Source of the DNA: a bacterium
Lineage (GTDB): Bacteria > Patescibacteriota > Patescibacteriia > SG8-24
DNA: 42,308 bases
NCBI GenBank assembly: GCA_023246195.1
Contig: JAHFIW010000008.1
Span: 1-42,308, forward strand
Reading direction: 5' to 3'
Both the position numbers and the translations under genes were made by a program. This document shows, in pieces, positions 16,769-24,846 of the stretch (position 1 is its first letter; each line of letters begins with the position of its first letter). The notes beneath the pieces are model-generated. The model saw only the letters and a list, made by a program, of their open reading frames with translations, was not told where the DNA came from and did no database searches.

Positions 16769-19735
16769 ATGACCACCAATATTAAGGAAATCGGCTTTGA
16801 AGAATTTATCGAGCACTACTTGTTGAACCAGAACGGCTATCGAAAACGAGAGTCGGGTGATTATGACAGAGCCAAATGTCTCGACGGACAAATGGTCTTG
16901 GAGTTCATCCAGCAGACCCAACTATCTGAATGGCAAAAGCTTGTCGAAGGATACGGCGCCGACGCGGCCGAGCGGTTTTTGGATAGGCTGTCTAAAGAAG
17001 TTGCCAGCCGCGGAGTCCTCGATGTCTTGCGTGGCGAAATTGCCGACCGTGGCGCGCGGTTTCGCATGGCGTTCTTCCGTCCTGAAACCGCGATGAATAC
17101 GGAGACGTCTGCGGAATACGCCGCAAATATCCTTTCGGTTACTCGCCAAGTTAAGTTCAGCCAAAAAGACGAGAAGTCGATCGACATGGTGCTGTTCCTG
17201 AACGGACTGCCACTTTTCACCGTCGAGCTGAAGAATCAGCTCACCGGGCAGTCCGTTCGCGACGCGATGCTGCAGTATAAGCGCGACCGCAGCGTTAAGG
17301 AACCGCTCTTTGCCTTTAAGCGTTGCTTGGCGCATTTTGCCGTTGATGCCGAATTGGCCTACTTTACGACGCGCCTCGAGAATTCGCACACGCGCTTCAT
17401 GCCTTTTAATCGGGGCAATAACGGGGGTGCCGGCAATCCGGCAAATCCCGAGGGATACCGCACGGCGTATCTGTGGGAAGACGTCTGGACGCGCGATGGT
17501 CTCATGGAAATAGTCGGGCGCTTCGTGCAAGTGCAGCGCACGGAGAAAACCGACCGACATGGACGCGTAACCCGTGGAGAGGCCCTCATCTTTCCCCGCT
17601 GGCACCAACGCGAGGCCGTTCGTCGCATCGTGGCGCACGCACGCGAACATGGTGCGGGTCAGAATTATCTCATTCAACACAGCGCGGGAAGCGGCAAGAG
17701 CAATACGATCGCTTGGACGGCACACCGCCTCGCGGCCCTCCACGATGCGCAGGACAAAAAGATTTTTGACACGATTCTGGTCGTCACTGATCGTCGGGTC
17801 ATCGACCGCATGCTTCGCGATACCCTGGCGCAGTTTGAACAGGTGGCGGGCGTCGTCAAGGCGATCACCGAAAGTGCGGCGGAACTCAAGGCCGCACTTG
17901 AGGCGGGGGAGAAGATCATCGTCACCACCCTACATAAATTCCCGTTTATCCTGGATGCCGCGGGAACCCTGCCTGGCAAGCGGTTTGCAGTGATTGTCGA
18001 CGAAGCGCACTCATCCCAAACGGGCGAGGCCGCGTCCAAACTTCGCCAGGTGCTGACCGCCAAGGATTTGGATTCCGCCGAGGCCGAAGAGGCGGAAGAG
18101 GTCAGTACGGACGAGGACTACATCAACAAGGAGCTGCGCGCACGGAAGGTACACATGTCGAATTTGAGCTACTTCGCTTTTACCGCGACGCCGAAACAAA
18201 AAACCCTGGAGCTCTTCGGCACCCTGAATCCCGCGGACGGACGCTTCTATCCGTTCAGCATGTATACCATGCGCCAAGCCGTCGAAGAGCGATTTATCAT
18301 AGACGTGCTGCGCAACTATACGACGTACCGATCCTATTTCTCCCTGCTCAAAAAGATTCAGAACGATCCGGAGGTCGAAAAATCCAAGGCCGAACGCCTG
18401 CTCATCGGCTATGTGGAACGACATGAGCAGGCCATAGAAAAAAAGACCCAAGTCATCGTCGAGCATTTCCTGGCAAAGGGCGCCGAAATGATCGACGGTG
18501 AGGCCAAGGCAATGGTCGTCACGCGTTCACGTCTTCACGCGGTGCGCTTTAAACTTGCGTTTGATAAGTATCTAAAAGAGCGAGGCTGTCCGTTTCGTGC
18601 CTTGGTTGCGTTCACCGGCAGGGTGTCGGATGGCAGCGCCGAGTATTCCGAACCGGGCATGAATGGCGTTTCGGAAAGCGCAACGGCGGAGGAGTTCAAG
18701 AAAGTCGAATGTCGATTCCTGATAGTCGCGGAAAAATTTCAAACGGGTTTTGACCAACCGCTTTTGGCCGTCATGTACGTGGACAAAAAATTGTCGGGGG
18801 TTAACGCCGTCCAAACGTTGAGCCGCCTGAACCGAACCGCCCCAAAAAAGGAGGAGGTCTTTATTCTTGATTTCGTAAACGAGACCGAGGATATCAAGGA
18901 GTCTTTTCAGCCCTATTACGAAACGACGATTCTTTCTGAAGCAACCGACCCGAATATTCTGCACGACCTTGAGAGAGACGTCTTGGGATTCCGGTTATTC
19001 AACAGGATTGAAATCGACAGGTTCATTGCGGGGTACGCACATTTTCCACCGATGACGCCGGCGCAGGTAAACGCCGCCCTGGAAGAATACGTCGGGAGGT
19101 TCAACGGACTGCTCGAGGAGGAACAGATGGATTTTAGGACCAAGTGCCGCGATTACGTGAGACGTTATGCGTTCGTGTCGCAAGTGGTTCCGTTCGAAGA
19201 CCCGAAGCTAGAGAAACTATACGTCTTCCTGCGCATGCTCATGCGTAAGTTGCCCACAGCAAAAATCGAGATGCCGACGGAAGTGCTGGAGGCCGTGGAT
19301 ATGAGCACATACGGGCTGCGCCTGAATAGCGAGGATCGCATCGAGCTTGAGAAAAAGTCAGGATTGTTAGAGCCGATGACAGCAGGTGAAACGGGAGGCA
19401 AACCGACTGACGAGATGGAGGCGTTGTCAAAAATCATCAAAGAGATGAACGACCGTTTTGGCGGAGACCTAGGACCAGAGGGTGCAACGATCATCCGGGA
19501 CAGTCTGGAGCCCCGTCTCTTGGCTGACGAGGATCTCGTTGGCGCAGTCCGCGAAAACGCGCCTGATGCCGCCAAAATCGTGTTCGACGAGTCGTTTGGG
19601 GATCTGCTCGTAAAAATGTACACCGACCACTTTGCCTTTTACCAAAAAGTAAGCAGCAATCCTGAACTGAAGAAATGGTTGAACGATCGATTGTTCGAAC
19701 ACATGGTGAGAAAAATTCAGGAAAAGAAATCTTGA
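16769..19735 (+). CDS. hsdR: Type I restriction-modification system, restriction subunit HsdR
   Basis: A 988-residue motor-nuclease subunit. The N-terminal PD-(D/E)XK nuclease is visible as SIDMVLFLNGLPLFTVELKNQ (about 136-156). The SF2 translocase has Walker A QHSAGSGKSNT (about 302-312), Walker B VDEAHSSQTG (about 410-419), motif III FTATPKQ (about 470-476) and motif VI-type QTLSRLNRTAPKK (about 683-695). The C-terminal helical domain likely contacts HsdM/HsdS. The enzyme translocates unmodified DNA and cuts it at a distance. All motifs are intact, so the system looks functional. The gene starts 14 bases after hsdS and ends at a strong bidirectional terminator. Confidence 0.97.
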   Translation: MTTNIKEIGFEEFIEHYLLNQNGYRKRESGDYDRAKCLDGQMVLEFIQQTQLSEWQKLVEGYGADAAERFLDRLSKEVASRGVLDVLRGEIADRGARFRMAFFRPETAMNTETSAEYAANILSVTRQVKFSQKDEKSIDMVLFLNGLPLFTVELKNQLTGQSVRDAMLQYKRDRSVKEPLFAFKRCLAHFAVDAELAYFTTRLENSHTRFMPFNRGNNGGAGNPANPEGYRTAYLWEDVWTRDGLMEIVGRFVQVQRTEKTDRHGRVTRGEALIFPRWHQREAVRRIVAHAREHGAGQNYLIQHSAGSGKSNTIAWTAHRLAALHDAQDKKIFDTILVVTDRRVIDRMLRDTLAQFEQVAGVVKAITESAAELKAALEAGEKIIVTTLHKFPFILDAAGTLPGKRFAVIVDEAHSSQTGEAASKLRQVLTAKDLDSAEAEEAEEVSTDEDYINKELRARKVHMSNLSYFAFTATPKQKTLELFGTLNPADGRFYPFSMYTMRQAVEERFIIDVLRNYTTYRSYFSLLKKIQNDPEVEKSKAERLLIGYVERHEQAIEKKTQVIVEHFLAKGAEMIDGEAKAMVVTRSRLHAVRFKLAFDKYLKERGCPFRALVAFTGRVSDGSAEYSEPGMNGVSESATAEEFKKVECRFLIVAEKFQTGFDQPLLAVMYVDKKLSGVNAVQTLSRLNRTAPKKEEVFILDFVNETEDIKESFQPYYETTILSEATDPNILHDLERDVLGFRLFNRIEIDRFIAGYAHFPPMTPAQVNAALEEYVGRFNGLLEEEQMDFRTKCRDYVRRYAFVSQVVPFEDPKLEKLYVFLRMLMRKLPTAKIEMPTEVLEAVDMSTYGLRLNSEDRIELEKKSGLLEPMTAGETGGKPTDEMEALSKIIKEMNDRFGGDLGPEGATIIRDSLEPRLLADEDLVGAVRENAPDAAKIVFDESFGDLLVKMYTDHFAFYQKVSSNPELKKWLNDRLFEHMVRKIQEKKS

Positions 19736-19741
19736 CGCAGA

Positions 19742-19778
19742 AAGAAAGCCGCCCACCGTGCTAGTGGGCGGCTTTCTT
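19742..19778. terminator. Strong bidirectional terminator between hsdR and the membrane caspase-like gene
   Basis: A 15-bp perfect stem (19742-19756 with 19764-19778; AAGAAAGCCGCCCAC and its complement) with a 7-base loop and pyrimidine-rich flanks on both strands. The stop codon of the convergent minus-strand gene lies in the loop (19761-19763). It ends the RM operon. Confidence 0.9.
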
Positions 19779-20564
19779 CTTTGCATCGATTTGAGACCTC
19801 GACATTTTTTTAAGTTCAGAAATGATCTTCTTGTTGCTGATCATCTCCGGAAAGAAAAAGCATCCATTCCTATTTTCTGGCGGCACGACCCTATCGACCA
19901 GAGACTCGCCTTCGCCATGACCGCAGTGTACTTGGTGCACATATTCTTTTACGAATTGGTCCCCGGCAAATTCATCGTAGAGAATGACCAAACCATTACT
20001 TAGACCGAAAGAGTTCCGTGAACCATGCCCCACAAAGTACATCCGCTTTACCGACGTATTTACCATCAAGCCTCGCACATCATCGATGCTGGCTCTGAGG
20101 TAAAATGATACGTCATTTTCCTTGAGGTCAATTAGTTCACATAGTGCGACCATTTCTTCATAAGACCAATGCGCACGAATCCAGCCCTCAAGAAATGAGT
20201 AATCAGGGAAAGCAACGATTACGGATGTCTCACTTGGAATGTTTTGCTTATATTTCTTTTTCTGCAGATATTTCAGCAACTTAATTTCGTCCCAGAAAAT
20301 GTATGCGGCACCAAATGAGCCGAATAACGTTAGGGCCCACTCCTCTCGCAGGATGGCAATCCGAAAAAGCGTAACAGCCAATAATCCGAGATGGAGGATG
20401 GACAGGAAACCGACAAGGATGGCTATTTCGGTCCACGACAAAGGGTGCGCCACAAGACGCCCAAGAAAAATCGTGGATAGCAGCAATATTAAAATGAGCC
20501 CATCAGCCGCGATGATAATTGCGCACACGTAAAAGCGGATTTTTTCCGACAGGTTCTTAAACAT
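19761..20564 (-). CDS. Three-TM protein with putative caspase/CHAT-like cytosolic domain
   Basis: A 267-residue protein. Residues 11-35, 46-70 and 77-92 are likely membrane segments; 110-267 is soluble. The soluble part alternates strands and helices in the order expected of a caspase-like (C14/CHAT) fold: strand SVIVAFPDYS (114-123), helix, strand VSFYLRAS (152-159), helix, strand RMYFVGHGS (174-182) with His180 in a VGHG motif, a FGLSNG turn, and strand EYVHQVHCGHGEGES (207-221) with Cys214. His-Gly followed by a strand-end Cys is the dyad arrangement of this clan. The family is not one I recognise by name, and the spacing (34 residues) is at the short end. It is AT-rich, convergent with hsdR, and 11 bases downstream of the ABC exporter gene. 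A membrane-bound, protease-type suicide effector linked to the adjacent RM system is an inference. Confidence 0.6.
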   Translation of the reverse strand: MFKNLSEKIRFYVCAIIIAADGLILILLLSTIFLGRLVAHPLSWTEIAILVGFLSILHLGLLAVTLFRIAILREEWALTLFGSFGAAYIFWDEIKLLKYLQKKKYKQNIPSETSVIVAFPDYSFLEGWIRAHWSYEEMVALCELIDLKENDVSFYLRASIDDVRGLMVNTSVKRMYFVGHGSRNSFGLSNGLVILYDEFAGDQFVKEYVHQVHCGHGEGESLVDRVVPPENRNGCFFFPEMISNKKIISELKKMSRSQIDAKKKAAH

Positions 20565-20575
20565 CCGAGAACAGA

Positions 20576-22333
20576 TTACTCTGCTGTTTCTTCTCCAACA
20601 TGCTTTTCATCCACCGCAATAAACCCACCCTGCGCCCGCAATAACCCAGCATAAGCCCCATTCTTAGCGGCCAACTCCTCATGCCGCCCAGACTCCACAA
20701 TCCGCCCGTCCTTCAAAACGAGGATCACATCCGCGTCCTGTACCGTCCTCAGACGATGCGCGATGATGAACGTCGTTCGCCCCTTCATCAGCGCATCAAG
20801 CGAGTGCCGCACGGACTCCTCGGTCTTGCTGTCCAGGTGGGCGGTGGGCTCGTCGAGCACGATGATCTTGGGTTTGCGCAAGAAGGCTCGCGCCAGGGCC
20901 ACGCGTTGGCGTTCGCCGCCGGAGAGCTTCAGGCCGCGTTCGCCGACGACCGTTTCCAATCCGTCGGGCAGCGCGGCCACGAATGCCTCCAGGCTGGCGA
21001 GGCGGATGGCTTCGCGGATTTCTTCGTCGGTGGCGTCGGGACGGCCGTAGCGGATGTTGAAGCCGAGGGTTTCGTGGAAGAGGGTCAGGTCTTGGGGGAC
21101 GTAGGCCATCTGTTGGCGCAGCGACACCAGCTTGATTTCGGCGACATTGCGACCGTCCACCAAAATCTGGCCTGACTGCGGCAGGTAGTAGCGACCGAGC
21201 AGATCGACCATGGTGGTCTTGCCCTCGCCGGACTCGCCGACGATGGCCACCCGCTGGCCGGCTTTGATGGCGAAGGAGACGTCTTCGAGAGTCGCTTTGT
21301 CTTCGCGGTAGCGGAAGCGGATGTTTTTGAACTCAACGTCGCCGTGCAAATCGACGGCTTCACCGCTGGCAAAGTCCTCGGCAGGCTCCGCCTCGATCTG
21401 TTCGATGTCCTTGAGTGCGGGTGACAGGCGCATCACGGCGCGGAACTGCCACTGACAGTAGCGGACATAGCCGAAGACGGCGAAAGTGTAGGCGGTGATG
21501 GTAGTGACGCGGCCGAAGGTGAAACGGCCGGACTTGAAGTCGGCGACGGCCACCAGCAGCGCGGCAAACGAACCGACGGCGATGATGAAGTTCTGCACGT
21601 TGAGCACGCGCTTATCGAGCGCGAAGTCCTTCATGACGATGGCCCTGAATTCGTCGCTGTGCTTTTTCAACGTCGTCTCCACCAGTTCCTCGTTGGTAGT
21701 GGACTTCACCACCAGGGCGTTGCGCACCGAATCCCAACCGAAGGAAGACATCTTGCGGTCGGCCTTGTTCCAAGCGTCGCGCGTGGCGAGCACCTTCGGC
21801 AAGACGGCGTAGGTGTAGCCCATGAATGCGGAGACGGACAGCAGCAGCGCGACCGAGATGCGCCAATCAAGGTAGGCGATGTACCCGAGGATGCCGACCA
21901 GCGCCAACAGCGCGGGCCAGAGATCAAAGATGATGCCGCTGATGACGTTCTCGATGTCCCAGCGCAAGCGCATCACCTTGTCGGTGGTTTCGCCGCTCTT
22001 CTTGCCATAGTGAAAGGCCAGCGGTTTGTTGAGCACCGTCACGATCATCCGGCGCACCAAGCCCTCGGCGGCGTTGGAGGACACCCTTTGGCCACGCTCG
22101 GACGTGAAGGCTCGCAGCTGCTCCGAAACCACACGCATCGCGAACCAGGCGAACAGGAAGCCCGCAGCGGCGATGAACGTCGCGCCGCTCCTGGCCAAGT
22201 CGAACCCGCGTCCCATGGCGATGGGCGCGATCGTATCGAGGCCGGCGGTCACCACGGACAAGGCCGTGAAGGCCGTGATGACGCCGGCGTAGGGTTTGAG
22301 TTCCTTTTTAAGGAAGCGGACGATAGGAAGCAT
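20576..22333 (-). CDS. ABC-type multidrug/lipid exporter, fused permease-ATPase
   Basis: A 585-residue half-transporter: six TM helices in residues 1-310 and a C-terminal nucleotide-binding domain. The NBD has Walker [11 protein letters not shown] (about 367-376), Q-loop (YVPQDLTLF), signature [14 protein letters not shown] (about 471-484), Walker [13 protein letters not shown] (about 491-502) and the H-loop (IIAHRLRT). It should homodimerise in the membrane and export a hydrophobic substrate; MsbA/ATM1-like members have this form, but the substrate is unknown. The last 120 or so bases show lower third-position GC than the rest, mirroring the lysS 3' end on the other side of the accessory block. 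Confidence 0.93.
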   Translation of the reverse strand: MLPIVRFLKKELKPYAGVITAFTALSVVTAGLDTIAPIAMGRGFDLARSGATFIAAAGFLFAWFAMRVVSEQLRAFTSERGQRVSSNAAEGLVRRMIVTVLNKPLAFHYGKKSGETTDKVMRLRWDIENVISGIIFDLWPALLALVGILGYIAYLDWRISVALLLSVSAFMGYTYAVLPKVLATRDAWNKADRKMSSFGWDSVRNALVVKSTTNEELVETTLKKHSDEFRAIVMKDFALDKRVLNVQNFIIAVGSFAALLVAVADFKSGRFTFGRVTTITAYTFAVFGYVRYCQWQFRAVMRLSPALKDIEQIEAEPAEDFASGEAVDLHGDVEFKNIRFRYREDKATLEDVSFAIKAGQRVAIVGESGEGKTTMVDLLGRYYLPQSGQILVDGRNVAEIKLVSLRQQMAYVPQDLTLFHETLGFNIRYGRPDATDEEIREAIRLASLEAFVAALPDGLETVVGERGLKLSGGERQRVALARAFLRKPKIIVLDEPTAHLDSKTEESVRHSLDALMKGRTTFIIAHRLRTVQDADVILVLKDGRIVESGRHEELAAKNGAYAGLLRAQGGFIAVDEKHVGEETAE

Positions 22334-22353
22334 ATAGGGTGGGGGAACTGACG

Positions 22354-22382
22354 ATTTTCTAGTAATTACGTGGGATTGTCAA
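22354..22382 (-). promoter_or_regulatory. Promoter of the ABC exporter gene
   Basis: On the minus strand a consensus TTGACA (22382-22377) is followed after 17 bases by GAAAAT (22359-22354). This places the transcript start about 15 bases before the ATG at 22333. Confidence 0.5.
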
Positions 22383-22398
22383 CACTTCGCACGACGAA

Positions 22399-22426
22399 GA
22401 AAAAAGCCGCCATGAGTACCGGCGGC
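22399..22426 (-). terminator. Intrinsic terminator after the P-loop kinase gene
   Basis: Read on the minus strand, GCCGCC (22426-22421) pairs with GGCGGC (22411-22406) across a 9-base loop and is followed by a run of T (22405-22399). It ends the three-gene TS-family operon. Confidence 0.85.
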
Positions 22427-22449
22427 CCTTTGTTGTCAGGCGCGATTCA

Positions 22450-23049
22450 TCAGCCTGCGGTGTCCATGAGAACATCGTGGACGTTCTTTTTCGCGGACCT
22501 CTCCACAATGACCCGCGCGGTCTGCGCGACAGTACCGTTGTTGCGAGCAATGAACGCATTTTCCTTGCCGCTGAACAATTGCCGAAACTCCGCCTCATTC
22601 GTGATCGCGTCTTCGTGGATGCCGCTCGAATCAAGAGAGCGAACCCTGCCCGTTGCTCGGATATCGTGGTCCCTCCTTCGCAGCACCGCTTCCTTCGGCG
22701 AGCTGATCAGGCAGTATGCCCGAGCATGGCGCAGGAAAGAGTCGTGCCACATGCGCTCACGGCTCACGACGCCGTTCCGCCGGATACAGGCCACCAGATG
22801 CATCTCGCAAACGACCAGTGATGCCCGCTGATGCGCCGTGAACGCCTCGGTCAGCGCAACGCGTAGCGCATCGCGCTTTACGTAGGCGGGCATCCTTTCC
22901 AGCTCATCACGCGAAACGTCGCCAAAGGCGCGGCGAAGCACTTCTGAACTTGAGAGACGTACCGACCCTTTGACCATGCTGATCACATGACCCGCGACGG
23001 TTGATTTCCCGACGCCGTTGATGCCGAACAGAAAGCACACGTTCTTCAT
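22450..23049 (-). CDS. P-loop nucleotide kinase-like protein
   Basis: A 199-residue protein with Walker A GINGVGKST at residues 9-17 directly after the first strand (KNVCFLF), as in adenylate/thymidylate-kinase-like and archaeal AAA_18-type kinases. Other features are a possible LID-type Arg cluster (LRRRDHDIRATGRVRS, about 123-138) and a central strand SLVVCEMHL (about 75-83) in the Walker B position, though without a classic Asp-Asp. It is therefore a small-molecule or nucleotide kinase, not a motor ATPase. A strong Shine-Dalgarno (GGAGG, 5 bases before the ATG) is present, unusual in this window. It is the third gene of the operon with the Ham1-like and TS-family genes, which suggests that it phosphorylates a (modified) deoxynucleoside monophosphate; that is inference. 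Confidence 0.75.
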   Translation of the reverse strand: MKNVCFLFGINGVGKSTVAGHVISMVKGSVRLSSSEVLRRAFGDVSRDELERMPAYVKRDALRVALTEAFTAHQRASLVVCEMHLVACIRRNGVVSRERMWHDSFLRHARAYCLISSPKEAVLRRRDHDIRATGRVRSLDSSGIHEDAITNEAEFRQLFSGKENAFIARNNGTVAQTARVIVERSAKKNVHDVLMDTAG

Positions 23050-23112
23050 GACTGCCTCCTCGCCCTGAATGGGCGCCAGCCGCGTCGTCTCTGCGACGGC
23101 GCGGAACGGCGA

Positions 23113-24021
23113 CTATTCAGCTGCGGCAATCCTCTCCAGATATTCGGCGAGGGCGGGTACTTCGGAAGTGCGCCCGCGTTCTTCCGGCGGCATTTCCGCA
23201 TAAGTGAGACCTGCGACGTTTGCAGCGGTCGTCGGAATCAGGATTTTGTCCATCGGATAGGACGGATACGTACCGCGCGGATCGGTGGCGAATCGCACCG
23301 GCACGGTACTTACTTCCACGGACATCTGATATCCGTCAAAGAACGCGGCGGCGTTGCGGCGGCTCCCGTTGCGGTTCTCTACGCCGACCAGCAGACGCAG
23401 CAACCCCTCCGGCTTCAGCTTGGTAGCCGCTTGTTTGGAATTGGGGCCGGGGAAACCATCGTAGGCATCCATGAAGATGCCGCCGTCCGTGCACAACACC
23501 GGCCGACGAACGATGGCATAGGAACGCCGCGCCTTGTCCTCGGCGATCGTTTCGATGTCATCGTGTTTCAGTTCCGGGACATCGAAGTCGCAGCCGTGCA
23601 GATGCTGGTGATGAACCGCCGTTCGCATTTCAAGCAGCTTCATCGGATTGCCGGTGACGAAGTACACGGAGTCCGGGAAGGGGCGATGGAAGGTGACCAG
23701 GGTGATGCCTGCGCCTTCGATGCTGTCCAAATCGACTTGTGCGGTCGGCACCCAACCGAGCGCGCGCATAGACTCGCGGATCCACGTCGGATGCAGCCCT
23801 TTTCCAAAAGACGAACGTTCGTAGTCGAAAATCGCATAATTGCCGAGGCGTGATCGGCGCGTGAGGTCGGCCATGAGCAACAATGCGTCGGCTTTGCTCG
23901 TTGCAGAGACCAGTGTTCCGCGCGAGGTCAAAACGTCTTCGCCCCGCACGACCGAAAGCAACGTCTCAAAACGCAACCCGCTTTCTTTCCGCATTTCTTC
24001 TTCGGTCATTTTGGCGTTCAT
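23113..24021 (-). CDS. Ham1/RdgB-like NTP pyrophosphatase with an extra N-terminal domain
   Basis: A 302-residue protein. Residues 118-240 match the Ham1/RdgB (XTP/dITP diphosphatase) fold: strand VYFVTGNPMKLLEM with the TxNxxKxxE nucleotide motif (123-131), DIETIAEDKARRSY (the central helix) and CTDGGIFMDAYDGFPGPNSK (the D-x-G-[IL]-x-[VM]-D-x-[LY]-x-G-x-P-G signature). It is expected to hydrolyse a non-canonical or selected (d)NTP to the monophosphate and pyrophosphate. Residues 1-117 are an additional region I do not recognise (strand-rich, containing NYAIFDYERSSFGKGLHPTWIRESM), absent from ordinary RdgB (about 200 residues). The start overlaps the TS-family stop codon by 4 bases, so the two are translationally coupled. 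Confidence 0.82.
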   Translation of the reverse strand: MNAKMTEEEMRKESGLRFETLLSVVRGEDVLTSRGTLVSATSKADALLLMADLTRRSRLGNYAIFDYERSSFGKGLHPTWIRESMRALGWVPTAQVDLDSIEGAGITLVTFHRPFPDSVYFVTGNPMKLLEMRTAVHHQHLHGCDFDVPELKHDDIETIAEDKARRSYAIVRRPVLCTDGGIFMDAYDGFPGPNSKQAATKLKPEGLLRLLVGVENRNGSRRNAAAFFDGYQMSVEVSTVPVRFATDPRGTYPSYPMDKILIPTTAANVAGLTYAEMPPEERGRTSEVPALAEYLERIAAAE

Positions 24022-24791
24022 ATCGCAAAGGCCATAGCAGGCGCAGGTCGTGACGCATTAAGCGCCGCGCGTTCGTTAAGGTACGTGCTGACTGTCTCCA
24101 ATGCCGCGTCGTAGGTGTTCTGGTAGATGTGCCCGTCGGTAATCATGCCGTCGATGAATCCCATCCGCACGGGCTTCGCAAGCGATACGGAGAGCCGTCG
24201 TCCCACTTCTTGTGCCAGAAGCGAGAACACCACCAAATCACTGACGTTCTTTTGGAAGACGTCCTGCGAGCGCATGTTGTAGACGGTGTTCAGAACGTAA
24301 CCGTCGCCTGACGGGCGAAGACGGAACTGCAACGAGACGATGCAGGGCAGATAGTCGTTATACGGGGAGTCGAGCACCTTGCCGTAGTCTTCGTACGTCG
24401 GGAAAACCATCACCGCCTTCTTGGATTCCGGTATTTCCGTCAGACGCTTCACCACGAAGTCGATCATGCGTCCTTCATGCAGGCGCGCGTGGTAGCTTTT
24501 CGCGCCGACCCGGAAGTTCGGCGTAACGTCGAAGTCCTCCATGACGGGGGATTCAAACACCAGTCGCCGCATCTTCTCGATGTTGGCCGCGTTGCCGAAG
24601 CGTTCCACCAGCGCGTCTCGCTCGCCGTGCGAACGCACCTTGAGCCGAAGCATCGGCAACGCGAACCGACCGCGGTTCTCGTCCGGATCGTAACTTCCGT
24701 TCTTCAACACGCATTCGACCGCCGCCAACCAAGCCTCACCGATGGTGTCGCCGGCTACGGAGTAGCCGAAGCACTCATGAAAACTGATCAT
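24018..24791 (-). CDS. Thymidylate-synthase-family enzyme, possible dCMP (hydroxy)methylase
   Basis: A 257-residue TS-fold protein. The nucleophile motif LPCIVSLQF puts the catalytic Cys at 150 and Gln at 155 (E. coli TS Cys146, Gln151). MRSQDVF at 173-179 gives Arg174, Ser175, Asp177 (E. coli Arg166, Ser167, Asp169). TDGHIY at 218-223 gives the D-x-H-x-Y triad. Upstream, MIDFVVKRLTEIPESKK (109-125) aligns with the TS helix ending in the Arg pair, here Lys-Lys. Without gaps, E. coli Asn177, which selects dUMP, corresponds to Asp185. Asp at this place is known in T4 dCMP hydroxymethylase, so a dCMP substrate is plausible. It heads an operon with Ham1-like and kinase genes. An atypical ThyA for dTMP synthesis is the main alternative. 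Confidence 0.75.
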   Translation of the reverse strand: MISFHECFGYSVAGDTIGEAWLAAVECVLKNGSYDPDENRGRFALPMLRLKVRSHGERDALVERFGNAANIEKMRRLVFESPVMEDFDVTPNFRVGAKSYHARLHEGRMIDFVVKRLTEIPESKKAVMVFPTYEDYGKVLDSPYNDYLPCIVSLQFRLRPSGDGYVLNTVYNMRSQDVFQKNVSDLVVFSLLAQEVGRRLSVSLAKPVRMGFIDGMITDGHIYQNTYDAALETVSTYLNERAALNASRPAPAMAFAI

Positions 24792-24798
24792 AAGATGT

Positions 24799-24807
24799 TG
24801 TGGATAA
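24799..24807 (-). promoter_or_regulatory. Exact DnaA-box match in the 5' leader of the TS-family operon
   Basis: TTATCCACA read on the minus strand, 7 bases before the ATG of the TS-family gene. It matches the E. coli DnaA-box consensus exactly. A second exact copy lies before lexA (40324-40332). A regulatory role is only a suggestion. Confidence 0.35.
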
Positions 24808-24817
24808 GTACGAGCTA

Positions 24818-24846
24818 GTCGTAGCAGGGTACTAAAATACTGTCAA
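24818..24846 (-). promoter_or_regulatory. Promoter of the TS-family / Ham1-like / kinase operon
   Basis: On the minus strand TTGACA (24846-24841), a 17-base spacer, and TACGAC (24823-24818) preceded by TGC, an extended -10. The expected start is near 24811, giving a leader of about 20 bases that contains the DnaA-box match. Confidence 0.5.
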
